From Actinomadura sp. DC4 (lineage in GTDB: Bacteria; Actinomycetota; Actinomycetes; Streptosporangiales; Streptosporangiaceae), in NCBI RefSeq assembly GCF_030406325.1, contig NZ_JAUEQY010000020.1, positions 124,001-188,000 of the forward strand: 64,000 bases of DNA, read 5' to 3'. The notes beneath the pieces were generated by a model. It made no database searches. It saw only the letters and a list, made by a program, of their open reading frames with translations, and was not told the origin of the DNA. This document shows positions 8,897 through 16,586 of this stretch, piece by piece (position 1 is the stretch's first letter; each line of letters starts with the position of its first letter). The position numbers and the translations under genes are program-made.

Positions 8897-9514
8897 ATGT
8901 CGCCTTCCTACCTGTCCGCGACGGCGGAGGCCTACGACGCCGTCGCCGCCCGCTATGCCGAGCTTCCCCGAGATGACCTCAACCGTCTGCCGCTGGACCG
9001 TGCGGTGCTGGCGGCCTTCGCCGAGGCCGTGAAGGACGCGCCCGTCGCCGAACTCGGCTGCGGACCGGGACCCGTGACGGCGCACCTGCGCGACCTGGGC
9101 CTGGACGTCTTCGGCGTCGACCTGTCGCCGGTGATGATCGACCTGGCCCGTGAGACCTATCCCGACCTGAGGTTCGAGGTCGGCTCGATGGACGGCCTGG
9201 ACCTGGCCGACGGCGCCCTCGGCGGCATCGTCTCCTGGTACTCCGTCATCCACACCCCGCCGCGCGAGCTGCCGCCGTACTTCACCGAGTTCGGCCGGGT
9301 GCTGGCCCCGGGCGGCCACCTTCTCCTGGCCTTCTTCGAGGGCGAGGACGTCGAGGTCTTCGACCACAAGGTGACGCCGGCCTACCGCTGGCCGATCGAC
9401 GAGCTCGCCGAACTGGCCCGCAAGGCGGAGTTCGCCGAGGTGGGCCGGATGCTGCGCGAGCCGTGCGAGGACGAGCGCTTCCGCCGGGGCCATCTGCTGA
9501 TGCGCAGGCAGTAG
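8897..9514 (+). CDS. class I SAM-dependent methyltransferase
   Basis: The protein is 205 aa starting MSPSYLSATAEAYDAVAARYAEL. Motif I is VAELGCGPGPVTAHL (about 53-67), followed by GLDVFGVDLSPVMIDLAR, the acidic loop and LAPGGHLLLAFFEGE, the layout of small-molecule methyltransferases (Methyltransf_11/25 type). A TAGGCT box 9 bp before the ATG suggests a leaderless transcript of its own. It is separated from the siderophore genes by a stem-loop, so membership in that pathway is possible but not shown. It is not of the PRMT type that methylates arginine in streptozotocin biosynthesis. Confidence 0.8.
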   Translation: MSPSYLSATAEAYDAVAARYAELPRDDLNRLPLDRAVLAAFAEAVKDAPVAELGCGPGPVTAHLRDLGLDVFGVDLSPVMIDLARETYPDLRFEVGSMDGLDLADGALGGIVSWYSVIHTPPRELPPYFTEFGRVLAPGGHLLLAFFEGEDVEVFDHKVTPAYRWPIDELAELARKAEFAEVGRMLREPCEDERFRRGHLLMRRQ

Positions 9515-9520
9515 GCCCGT

Positions 9521-9811
9521 TCAGGACCGCGCGCTGAGGCGGACCGGCAGATCCCCGGCGATGGTCCGCTGGCGGTCCGTCTCATGGAGGAGCGCGACGA
9601 CCATCTCGTCGAACGCCTGGTCGGTGTGCTTGCGCCTGAGCGTCCGCAGGACACCCTTGCGGCTGGCCTCGGTGACCATGCCGAGCAGGGCGATGTAGGG
9701 AACCTCCTGGCCTGCGGAGAAGTCGTCGTACACGGCTTGAGCCACACTGCGCAGCTCCGCGTACGGAGCGGATTCCACGAGGACCATGTGTGCCGCGTCT
9801 TTGAGATCCAC
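9521..9811 (-). CDS. hypothetical protein, 96 aa
   Basis: A small, mostly helical, soluble protein starting MDLKDAAHMVLVESAPYAEL. It contains a basic stretch RKGVLRTLRRKHTDQAFDEMVVALLHETDRQR and no membrane segment. It converges on the methyltransferase with 6 bp between stops. Codon use is normal for the region. I do not recognise the family. Confidence 0.5.
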   Translation of the reverse strand: MDLKDAAHMVLVESAPYAELRSVAQAVYDDFSAGQEVPYIALLGMVTEASRKGVLRTLRRKHTDQAFDEMVVALLHETDRQRTIAGDLPVRLSARS

Positions 9812-9970
9812 CTTCCGAATCCTATCTGCGCGCTGAGAGATTCACCCGCGGGTCGGTGGCCGACCTGCGAGCGCGGGAACCCCGCCCCACGAGACGCTGC
9901 GCCTGTTGAAGGTCGTCGGCACTCAGGACCTGAGCACCGCGGAAGGCCGGAGGTTGTTACCTTCTTCGCC

Positions 9971-10315
9971 ATGGCTTCGCGGGCACGCGCATCGAACGAG
10001 CGCGGCGATGTGGTGGACGGACCGATCTCGGAGGACATTCGAACGCTGCTGAACGGACTGGGTCCCGGCAATCACTTCGTCATCGTGGAGCGGCTTGATG
10101 CCGAGAACGATGAGCACTACATGCAGGCCTATCTCCACGACGATGGCTCGTACTGGCTGGAGTATCGGGAGGGCACTGCCGACACGCACTTCCAGACCTC
10201 CAGCCGGAGTCCACAGTTGATATCCCAGACGTTCACGAAGTGGCTGTACCGGTTGCCGGGCTGGCGGGACGGCTTCAGCTGGCAGCCCTGGGCCGAGGAG
10301 CCGGACACGCGGTGA
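9971..10315 (+). CDS. hypothetical protein, 114 aa (immunity-protein-like fold possible)
   Basis: It starts MASRARASNERGDVVDGPIS. The body reads HFVIVERLDAENDEHYMQAYLHDDGSYWLEYREG, an alternating beta pattern rich in acidic and aromatic residues, and ends LPGWRDGFSWQPW. Such small proteins are common in actinomycetes, some annotated as contact-toxin immunity proteins, but I cannot assign this one. No toxin gene is adjacent. Confidence 0.5.
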   Translation: MASRARASNERGDVVDGPISEDIRTLLNGLGPGNHFVIVERLDAENDEHYMQAYLHDDGSYWLEYREGTADTHFQTSSRSPQLISQTFTKWLYRLPGWRDGFSWQPWAEEPDTR

Positions 10316-10348
10316 TCCGGACCGTTGCAAGCCCCGCGTCGATCCAGG

Positions 10349-11446
10349 TCAGGGTCGGAGGGTGTGAGGGAGTCCGAAGAAGTCGAACAGGCCCGAGTCG
10401 CGGAACGCGACGATCCGCGTGATGCCCGCGTCGGAGGCCGAGAGGACCATCACCCCGTGCGCGTGATGGTTGCCGTCCGGCCCACGTCTGTACATGGCGG
10501 CCGCGGGCTGGCCGTTGGCGGAGGTCGCGACCATCCGGTAGAAGCCGGGCGCGGTGAGGACCCTGGCGCCGAAGAAGCGGCCGATGATCTCGCGTCCGGC
10601 GAACCAGGACGGGGTGGGCGGCATCTCCAGGACGGCCTCTTCGGTCAGCAGCTCCATGAGCGCCGGGACGTCGGCGTGCTCGAAGGCGGTGACGTAGCGG
10701 TCCAGAAGCTCTCGCCGGTACGCGCCGGAGGCCTCGGCCGTGCCGTCTTCGGAGGGTGCCACCTGGCCGAGCCGGCTCCGGGCGCGCTGCAGGATGCTCT
10801 TGACGGCGGGGACGGAGACGCCGAGCATTTCGGCGACCTCGGCCGCGCGCATCGCGAGCACGTCGCGCAGGATGAGGACGGCGCGCTGGCGCGGGGGCAG
10901 ATACTGCAGGGCGGCGACCAGCGCGAGTCGCAGGCTCGCCCGCGTCGCGACGATGCCGGCGGGATCGTCGGAGCCGGCGCCGGCCAGGCGGTCGGGGAAG
11001 GGCTGTAGCCAGCTCACCTCCGGCGGCGGCGCCGTCGGGCCTTCGGGGTCCTCGGCGGGACCGCCGAGCCCCGAGGGCAACGGCCGGCGCTTGCGGTGTT
11101 CCAGCGCGGTGAGGCAGACGTTGACCGCGATCCGGTAGAGCCAGGTGCGCAGTGACGCCCGGCCCTCGAACGCGCCGTAGGAGCGCCACGCGCGCAGGTA
11201 GGTCTCCTGGACCAGGTCCTCGGCGTCGTGGACCGAGCCGAGCATGCGGTAGCAGTAGGCCAGCAGCTCGGGCCGGTACGGGGAGGTCAGCCGGGCGAAG
11301 CCGTCGCCGTCGGGCGTCACCGCCGGCCCACCGGGACGGTCCGCGGGGCCGCTTGCCTCGAACGGGAGGCGTACCCCCTCCGGGCCGTACGCTTCGGCGG
11401 GATCATCGCCCGTCAGGCTATCGACTTCGACGTAGGCGGAACCCAT
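10349..11446 (-). CDS. ECF RNA polymerase sigma factor, SigG/SigX5 type (TIGR02960-like) with SnoaL-like C-terminal domain
   Basis: The protein is 365 aa from ATG 11446. Region 2 reads YRPELLAYCYRMLGSVHDAEDLVQETYLRAWR; region 4 reads LQYLPPRQRAVLILRDVLAMRAAEVAEMLGVSVPAVKSILQRARSRL. Between them lies the WLQPFPDRL insert of the SigG-like group. Residues from about 235 form an NTF2/SnoaL-like domain (LLDRYVTAFEHADVPALMELLTEEAVLEMPP), which in this group adjusts activity without a classical anti-sigma factor. A short VOC-type reading frame ends 5 bp upstream, so both are probably cotranscribed from the motif at 11654-11687. Confidence 0.88.
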   Translation of the reverse strand: MGSAYVEVDSLTGDDPAEAYGPEGVRLPFEASGPADRPGGPAVTPDGDGFARLTSPYRPELLAYCYRMLGSVHDAEDLVQETYLRAWRSYGAFEGRASLRTWLYRIAVNVCLTALEHRKRRPLPSGLGGPAEDPEGPTAPPPEVSWLQPFPDRLAGAGSDDPAGIVATRASLRLALVAALQYLPPRQRAVLILRDVLAMRAAEVAEMLGVSVPAVKSILQRARSRLGQVAPSEDGTAEASGAYRRELLDRYVTAFEHADVPALMELLTEEAVLEMPPTPSWFAGREIIGRFFGARVLTAPGFYRMVATSANGQPAAAMYRRGPDGNHHAHGVMVLSASDAGITRIVAFRDSGLFDFFGLPHTLRP

Positions 11447-11451
11447 CCGCG

Positions 11452-11616
11452 TCACCGTCCGGTCCCGGGCAGGGCGGCGGGTTCGACGATCCGCAGGTGG
11501 TTTCCGGCCGGATCCTCCACGGTCGTGTCGACGATCAATCTCCCGTCGTCCACCACCCCCGGTCCGGACGTCGCCCCGTACCAGGCGCTGAGTCGTACCC
11601 CTGTCGCCTCTGCCAT
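11452..11616 (-). CDS. short VOC (glyoxalase/bleomycin-resistance fold)-like protein, probably truncated
   Basis: The frame codes for 54 aa with an AGAGGAG ribosome site before ATG 11616. Its end, DTTVEDPAGNHLRIVEPA, is the last beta-strand motif of VOC proteins (metal-ligand Glu in IVEP), but a whole VOC monomer needs about 120 aa. It therefore looks like a surviving 3' end, or a mini-protein leading the sigma-factor operon; DNA-level decay is not obvious. Confidence 0.5.
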   Translation of the reverse strand: MAEATGVRLSAWYGATSGPGVVDDGRLIVDTTVEDPAGNHLRIVEPAALPGTGR

Positions 11617-11653
11617 GACCGCTCCTCTCGCTTTCCCACGAAGACTCCTTTCG

Positions 11654-11687
11654 CCTACTGACTCGGCGACCCCTCAAAAGGAATCGG
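11654..11687 (-). promoter_or_regulatory. repeated promoter/operator motif, copy A (upstream of VOC-sigma pair)
   Basis: On the minus strand this reads CCGATTCCTTTT, 8 bp, then GCCGAGTC. The same pattern recurs at 13137-13170 before the SDR and at 13096-13129 before the MFS gene. The two blocks are spaced like -35 and -10 elements, but could also be a repressor half-site. Confidence 0.5.
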
Positions 11688-11689
11688 CA

Positions 11690-13093
11690 TCAGCGGCTGG
11701 GGGTGAGCACACGCGCGGCGGGCGCTCTCGGGGCGGGGACGGTGCGGCGGCCCGGGATGGCCAGCGCCGCTATCGCTCCGGCCAGTGACAGCGTGCCGCT
11801 GGCGGCGGTCGCCCAGGCGAATCCGGAGGTGAAGGTGGCCGGTCCGGCGTAGCTGCCGGCCTTGCCGAACACGAGGGCCAGGACGGCGACCCCGAACACT
11901 CCGCCCAGTTGCCGTCCGGTGTTGAACACTCCCGAGGCCTTGCCGATCTGCTCGGGCGTGACCGCGTTGAGGACGGCGGTCTGGGCGGCGGGCATCGCCA
12001 GGCTCACGCCGGCCCCCGCGACGACCATCGGCGCGACCATCTGCCAGTACGGCGCGGAAGGCGTGACGACGAGCGCGAGGCATCCCATCCCGGCCGCCTG
12101 CATGGCCAGTCCGGCCGCGGCCAGGAGACGCGAGCCGACCCGGTTCACCAGCCTTCCCGCCGGCGGCGCCACGACCGTCACCGAGACCGTCCAGGCCAGC
12201 AGGTGCAACCCGGCGGTCAGCGGCCTGTCGCCGCGTCCGGTCTGGAAGTACTGGGCCGCGAAGAACAAGGAGCCGTAGAGCGAGGCGTACAGGAACACTC
12301 CGGCGGCGTTCCCCGCCGCGAAGCCGCGGAGACGGAACAGGCTCAGGGGCACCATCGGCCGTACGGCGGCCCGCTGCCAGGCCACGAAGGCGACGCCGCA
12401 GACCGCGCCCGCGACCAGCGCCCCGGTCACCTCGGCGCTGCCCCATCCGGCGGCGTGGGAGCGGATCAGGCCCCACACCAATCCGAGCGCGGCGCCGGTC
12501 GCCAGCGCCAGGCCGCCGCCGTCAACGCCACCACCGCCCCCACGGCTCTCCGGAATCCGCCGCAGCACCAGCGGGATGATGGTCACGCCGATCGGCAGGT
12601 TGAGCCAGAAGATCCACTGCCAGGCGAGTCCCTGGGTGACGGCGCCGCCGACCACGGGGCCGGCGACGACCGCGAGCCCGGTCAGCCCGGCGGAGACGCC
12701 CAGCGCCTTCGGCCGGTCCGCCGGCGGGTAGGCGGCGCCGAGCAACGCCATCGCCAGCGGCATCACCAGTGCCGCCCCGGCGCCCTGCACCACACGCGCC
12801 GCGATCAGCCAGTTGACGCCCGGGGCGAGCGCGCAGGCCGCCGAGGCCGCGGTGAACAGGGCCAGCCCGGTCGTGAACACCCGCCGCCGCCCGAACCGGT
12901 CGCCCAGCACGGCACCGGTCATGAGCAGTACGGCGAAGCTCAGGCTGTAGGCGTTCACCGTCCACTCGAGTTGTTCGATCGAGGTGCCCAGATCCAGCCG
13001 GATCCGGCTCAGTGCCGTCGTCACCACGGTGGAGTCCAGCGCCACCATCACCGAGGCCGCCGAGGCGAGCCCCATCACCCATCTTCTGTCCAT
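11690..13093 (-). CDS. MFS drug-resistance transporter, DHA2 (EmrB/QacA) family
   Basis: The protein is 467 aa from ATG 13093, with about 14 membrane segments. The family motifs are clear: DSTVVTTALSRIRLDLG in helix 1, WTVNAYSLSFAVLLMTGAVLGDRFGRRR (motif A), RVVQGAGAALVMPLAMAL (motif B) and the antiporter motif GLAVVAGPVVGGAV. It should export hydrophobic compounds with proton influx. Its start is 116 bp from the divergent SDR, with a 12-bp inverted repeat between them, so pump and dehydrogenase are probably induced together. Confidence 0.88.
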   Translation of the reverse strand: MDRRWVMGLASAASVMVALDSTVVTTALSRIRLDLGTSIEQLEWTVNAYSLSFAVLLMTGAVLGDRFGRRRVFTTGLALFTAASAACALAPGVNWLIAARVVQGAGAALVMPLAMALLGAAYPPADRPKALGVSAGLTGLAVVAGPVVGGAVTQGLAWQWIFWLNLPIGVTIIPLVLRRIPESRGGGGGVDGGGLALATGAALGLVWGLIRSHAAGWGSAEVTGALVAGAVCGVAFVAWQRAAVRPMVPLSLFRLRGFAAGNAAGVFLYASLYGSLFFAAQYFQTGRGDRPLTAGLHLLAWTVSVTVVAPPAGRLVNRVGSRLLAAAGLAMQAAGMGCLALVVTPSAPYWQMVAPMVVAGAGVSLAMPAAQTAVLNAVTPEQIGKASGVFNTGRQLGGVFGVAVLALVFGKAGSYAGPATFTSGFAWATAASGTLSLAGAIAALAIPGRRTVPAPRAPAARVLTPSR

Positions 13094-13095
13094 GT

Positions 13096-13129
13096 GACTA
13101 CCGACCGGCCGGCCGCGAAAAGGAATCGG
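13096..13129 (-). promoter_or_regulatory. repeated promoter/operator motif, copy C (upstream of MFS)
   Basis: Minus strand CCGATTCCTTTT followed by CGCGGCCGGCC and a GGTAGTC end. It stops 3 bp before the MFS ATG, so if it is a promoter the transcript would be leaderless or start within the gene; an operator fits as well. Confidence 0.4.
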
Positions 13130-13152
13130 GTCCCGGCCGGTTCCTTTTCGCG
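13114..13152. promoter_or_regulatory. 12-bp perfect inverted repeat between divergent MFS and SDR genes
   Basis: The arms CGCGAAAAGGAA (13114-13125) and TTCCTTTTCGCG (13141-13152) are exact reverse complements with a 15-bp GC-rich spacer. A symmetric site centred between two divergent starts is the usual place for a shared regulator. Confidence 0.65.
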
Positions 13153-13170
13153 AGCCGCCGAGTCGACAGG
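13137..13170 (+). promoter_or_regulatory. repeated promoter/operator motif, copy B (upstream of SDR)
   Basis: Plus strand CCGGTTCCTTTT, 8 bp, GCCGAGTC, matching copy A closely. It lies about 40 bp before the GTG of the SDR gene at 13210, a normal promoter distance. Confidence 0.5.
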
Positions 13171-13209
13171 TGTGACGGAACCTTCCGTACCAAGCGATCA
13201 GGAGTGACA

Positions 13210-14001
13210 GTGCTGCTCGAGAACAAGAACGCGATCGTCTACGGGGCGGGCGGACACGTCGGAGGCGAGGTCGCCCGGACGTTCGCCGCGGAAGGGGCAC
13301 GGGTCTTCCTCGCGGGGCGTACCAGCGCCGCGCTGAACAGGATCGCCGAGAGGATCCGCGCCACGGGCGGTGTCGCCGACACCGCCACGGTGGACGTGCT
13401 GGACGAGGACGCCGTCGAGGCGCACGCCGACGCGGTGGTCCGGGCCGCCGGATCCCTCGACATCTCCTTCAACGCCATCAGCCTGCCCCAGGCGGGCATT
13501 CAGGGCACCCGGCTCGTCGACATGACGCCTGAGGGCTTCGATCTGCCGATGAACACCTACCCCAAGGCCAACTTCCTGACGGCCAGGGCCGCCGGACGGC
13601 GCATGGCCGGTCATGGATCAGGCGTGATCTTGACGATCACGGCGAGCCCGTCCCGTACGGCCGTCCCGCTCATGGGAGGCATGGCACCGGCGTGGGCGGC
13701 GATCGAATCGCTGTCCCGGGGCCTGGCCGCCGAGCTCGGACCTCAGGGTGTCCGGGTCGTCTGCCTGAACGCGGCCGGGATGCCGGAGACGACGCAGCTC
13801 ACCGAGGTGTACGGCCTGCACGCCGACGCGTACGGCATCACCCGCGACGAGTTCGCGGCCCGCATGACGGGCCTGACGGTGCGCAAGCGACTGCCGACGG
13901 TCGCTGAGATCGCCGGCGTGGCCGCCTTCGTCGCCTCGGACCGCTCCAGCGCGATGACCGGGGCGATCGCCGACCTCACCGGCGGCCTGATCGCCGACTG
14001 A
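13210..14001 (+). CDS. short-chain dehydrogenase/reductase (SDR)
   Basis: GTG 13210 has an AGGAG 5 bp upstream. The 263-aa protein begins MLLENKNAIVYGAGGHVGGEVARTFAAEGARVFLAGR, a Rossmann start with the glycine motif GAGGHVG. The usual NAG motif is replaced (ISFNAIS), and the segment normally holding Tyr-x3-Lys reads PLMGGMAPAWAAIESLSRGLAAELG, with no catalytic Tyr or Lys at the expected place. It therefore belongs to the divergent SDRs (several are annotated as 3-oxoacyl-ACP reductase-like) and may not be a normal oxidoreductase. The end TGAIADLTGGLIAD is typical of the family. Confidence 0.8.
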   Translation: MLLENKNAIVYGAGGHVGGEVARTFAAEGARVFLAGRTSAALNRIAERIRATGGVADTATVDVLDEDAVEAHADAVVRAAGSLDISFNAISLPQAGIQGTRLVDMTPEGFDLPMNTYPKANFLTARAAGRRMAGHGSGVILTITASPSRTAVPLMGGMAPAWAAIESLSRGLAAELGPQGVRVVCLNAAGMPETTQLTEVYGLHADAYGITRDEFAARMTGLTVRKRLPTVAEIAGVAAFVASDRSSAMTGAIADLTGGLIAD

Positions 14002-14082
14002 GAGGCAGGCGCGCGGCCGGACCGATGGATTCCGGTGCTTCCCCGGATCTCCATCTGTACAAGGCGATCAGAGGAGACGGAC

Positions 14083-14850
14083 ATGCAGGATTCCGTACGA
14101 GTTGCAGGATCGGTGGCGTTTGTGACCGGCGCCGACCGGGGGCATCGGTCGCGCGCTCACGGAGGCGCTGCTGGAGCGCGGCGCCATGAAGGTTACGCGA
14201 CGGCGCGATCCGGAGACGCTCGCCGCGTTGCGCGAGCGCCATGGCTCCCGGCTGGTTGCGTTGCGGTCGGACGTCACGAACGCCGGGCAGGTCGCCGAGG
14301 CCGGACGCCAGGCGACGGACGTCGATCTGCTCTTCAACAACGCGGGCGCGTTCGAGCCGACAGAGCTGACCGGCGAGACGATCGTCGACGTGGCCCGGCG
14401 CGAGATGGAGGTCAACTACTTCGGGGCGCCGCGGATGCTGCGGGGCTTCGCGGACACGCTGTCGCGGCGCGGCGGCGTCATCGTCCACGTCGGCTCGGCG
14501 GCCGGACTCAGCAACGTGCCACTCCAGCCCACGTACAGCGCCTCGAAGGCCGCGCAGCATTCGCTGACCCAGCCTCCCGCGCGCTGCTGGCGGCCCGGGG
14601 CGTGACGGTGCACGGCGTCTACCCGGGGCCGGTCGACACTGACATGACCAAGGATCTTCCGCCTCAGTTCGAGAAGACCCCGGCCAAGGGCGTCGCGAAG
14701 GAGATCCTCGACGGCGTCGAGGCGGGTGAGGAGGACATGTTCCCGGACCCGTTCGCCGCGGCCTTCGGTGAGCGGTTCCACTCTTCACCGAAGAGCGTGG
14801 AACGGCAGATGGCGGCGATGGTCGCGGTCCCGGCGTACAGGGGTGATTCT
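14083..14850 (+). pseudogene. frameshifted short-chain dehydrogenase
   Basis: ATG 14083 has a GAGGAG site and starts MQDSVRVAGSVAFVTGADRG, the SDR glycine motif. One extra G in the run at about 14139-14143 throws the frame; the second frame then gives a good SDR (DVDLLFNNAGAFEPTELTGE, GGVIVHVGSAAGLSNVPLQPTYSASKAA with the catalytic Ser and Tyr-x3-Lys) until a missing base near 14570. The first frame resumes with LAARGVTVHGVYPGPVDTDM. Intact codons in every piece point to recent decay or sequencing error in homopolymers. The 3' end runs into unrelated sequence with no clean stop. Confidence 0.8.
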
Positions 14851-15115
14851 CGGGGCCGCCTGCGGAGCGCTGTTCGGATGCGATGCCGTCGAACAGGCCC
14901 GCCGCAGGCGGTCCGCGCCAAGGCGGTGAGCTCTTGCGCTGGCGTACGGAGCGGATCGAGGTCCGCTCAGGGAGCTGCCAGGCGCTCACGTTCGGCGGTC
15001 CACTCGCCGGCGGGATCGTCGAGTACGAGACGACGCGTGTGGTGCCCCGGTCGACCCTGCGGCGCGCCATCCCCGGGGGCGGTTGAGCGTTGCCGTGCGT
15101 TACTAGGCTGGCGGG

Positions 15116-15865
15116 GTGGCGGGATATCCGGCGTTTGGTGTGCTGTTGGCGCGGCTGTCAGATCGTCGGAGGCTGGATATCGGTGGTCTGTCTGGGCTGG
15201 CCGGGGTCGGTGAGTCCGAGCTTCGGACTGTGTTCGATGGCGTCGTGCCGAGCCCGTCGCTGCTTCGGCGCCTCGCGCCGGCCCTCAGGCTGCATGTCGC
15301 GGACCTGTTCGTGATCGCCGGGGTGGCGGTGCCAGAGGAGTTGGCCCCGCTGGACGCGAACGCCAGAGTGTGGGTTCGCCGACTCGTCGGGCGTGCCGTG
15401 TACCTGTCGCCGGAGCACAGACGCCGGTTGTTGCGGCTCGTCCGGTCATTGCCTCAATGGGACCGTACGCAGCCGGTACCGCCGCCGCAGAAGCGGGAGC
15501 AGTACGAGCCGGGCTTCGGCGCCGTGCTCGTACGCATGCTGGGCAACCGGAATCTGGATTGGTCGGGCGGGGTCTGGGCTTTAGGGCTGCTGACCAGGCA
15601 TCTGTATCTGTCCGCTGCGACGATCGGCATGGTGGGTCACGGTCGCAAGGAGCTGACCCCTGACTTGCTGGTCGGTTTCGCGACGGTGTTGGGCATCCCC
15701 GCCGACGACCTCGCCGCCATCACCGGAATCGAACCGGCCGGTGACATCTCCCCACCGAACCCGGCGGCGGCCGAGGTGGCCGAGCTGATCTGGGAGGTCC
15801 GCCGTCTGACCGCCGACCAGGTGCGGCAGGTCTGCGACGAGGCCGAGTCCATGCGGCAGGAGTGA
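15116..15865 (+). CDS. helix-turn-helix (XRE-like) DNA-binding protein
   Basis: The protein is 249 aa; GTG 15116 has a TACTAGGCT -10-like box 7 bp upstream, so the mRNA is probably leaderless. Two regions look like divergent lambda-repressor HTH domains: SDRRRLDIGGLSGLAGVGESELRTVFDGVVPSPSLLRRLAPAL (about 15-57) and AATIGMVGHGRKELTPDLLVGFATVLGIPADDLAAITGI (about 165-203). The C-terminal tail is helical. It resembles orphan regulators seen in many actinomycetes; a target is unknown. The preceding 250 bp hold only fragments. Confidence 0.65.
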   Translation: MAGYPAFGVLLARLSDRRRLDIGGLSGLAGVGESELRTVFDGVVPSPSLLRRLAPALRLHVADLFVIAGVAVPEELAPLDANARVWVRRLVGRAVYLSPEHRRRLLRLVRSLPQWDRTQPVPPPQKREQYEPGFGAVLVRMLGNRNLDWSGGVWALGLLTRHLYLSAATIGMVGHGRKELTPDLLVGFATVLGIPADDLAAITGIEPAGDISPPNPAAAEVAELIWEVRRLTADQVRQVCDEAESMRQE

Positions 15866-15876
15866 CCGGTCCGAGC

Positions 15877-16062
15877 GGCGGATCACCCACGCCTGCGACG
15901 CCGCCCGTACGGTCTCCGGCACACGGCGCTCCTGCTCGACGCCGGTGTCCCGCCCAAAGGAGTCGCGCGTCGCCTGGGTCGCAGCGTGGACATGCCGTGG
16001 AAAGCGTACACGGGTCGCCTCGACGGCGACGAAGCATGGATCAACCGGATGATCGAGGGCTT
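15877..16062 (+). pseudogene. C-terminal remnant of a tyrosine integrase
   Basis: The translation RPYGLRHTALLLDAGVPPKG, then [28 protein letters not shown], matches the end of the integrase at 36330-36500 (YDLRHAYATLLLNAGVPPKE, VLWKVYAGCLDGDEVRLNRMIE). The LRH box and the catalytic-Tyr helix survive; everything upstream is missing. It is cut at about 16062 by the end of an IS256-type transposase on the other strand. Confidence 0.7.
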
Positions 16063-16291
16063 TGGCAAGGAATTCCAGGCCTATGTAGCGGCGGGCTTCG
16101 GTCCATTCGTCGGTCTGTTCCATCAGCACCGCGCCGACCGGGCGGATGATCGCGCTCCGGGTCGGGGAAGATCCCGACCAAGTCGGTACGCCGACGGATC
16201 TCTCTGTTCAGTCGTTCTTGGGGATTGTTGGATCGGATCTGCCGCCAGATCTCGCGCGGGAAGCCGGTGAAGGCCAGCAGATCGGGCCGTG
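16063..16291 (-). pseudogene. IS256-family (Mutator) transposase, C-terminal remnant
   Basis: Minus-strand frames give [20 protein letters not shown], then [21 protein letters not shown] and, after a frameshift near 16160, [21 protein letters not shown]. These are the most conserved parts of actinomycete IS256 transposases. No terminal repeats were seen. The upstream part of the same transposase is on the opposite strand next to it. Confidence 0.75.
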
Positions 16292-16313
16292 CCGACCGCA
16301 CCCGCCACCGCTG

Positions 16314-16427
16314 CGACCATCTTCGAAAAGCCCGCCAACGAGGAGGTCTGTGCTCAGCACGCCCGGGTGGTCGACAGCTTAGAGGCCAAGCCTCCCGACG
16401 CGGCCGGCCATCTAGACGAGGCCAAGC
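16314..16427 (+). pseudogene. IS256-family transposase internal fragment, inverted relative to the C-terminal part
   Basis: The plus strand codes for [20 protein letters not shown] and [17 protein letters not shown], which in intact IS256 transposases comes directly before the DLLAFTGFP segment found on the minus strand at 16291. The two pieces now lie head to head, so an inversion broke the gene between them. Confidence 0.65.
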
Positions 16428-16509
16428 CGTGCAGTACACCGGTGACGGCGACCTGCCGCCAACATCTGGACTGACCTGGCTTGGCCTCGTCTCGCCCGTC
16501 AATCACCGT

Positions 16510-16586
16510 TTAAGGGTAATGCGTAGCTTGCGACCTTTTGGTAGGATCGCACCCTTAATGCCCTTTAGCTTAAGAGTAGCGTACCC
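16510..16586 (+). promoter_or_regulatory. AT-rich leader of the NACHT gene with repeated TTAAG elements
   Basis: TTAAGGGT (16510-16517) and ACCCTTAA (16551-16558) form an 8-bp inverted repeat, and a third similar element, TTAAGAGTAGCGTA, follows at about 16569. All lie within 80 bp of the ATG at 16587 and look like promoter or operator repeats. Confidence 0.4.

Noticed and set aside
14883-15086. 67-codon frame between the broken SDR and the HTH gene
   Set aside because: No ribosome site or family match; it could be a fragment but cannot be supported as a gene.
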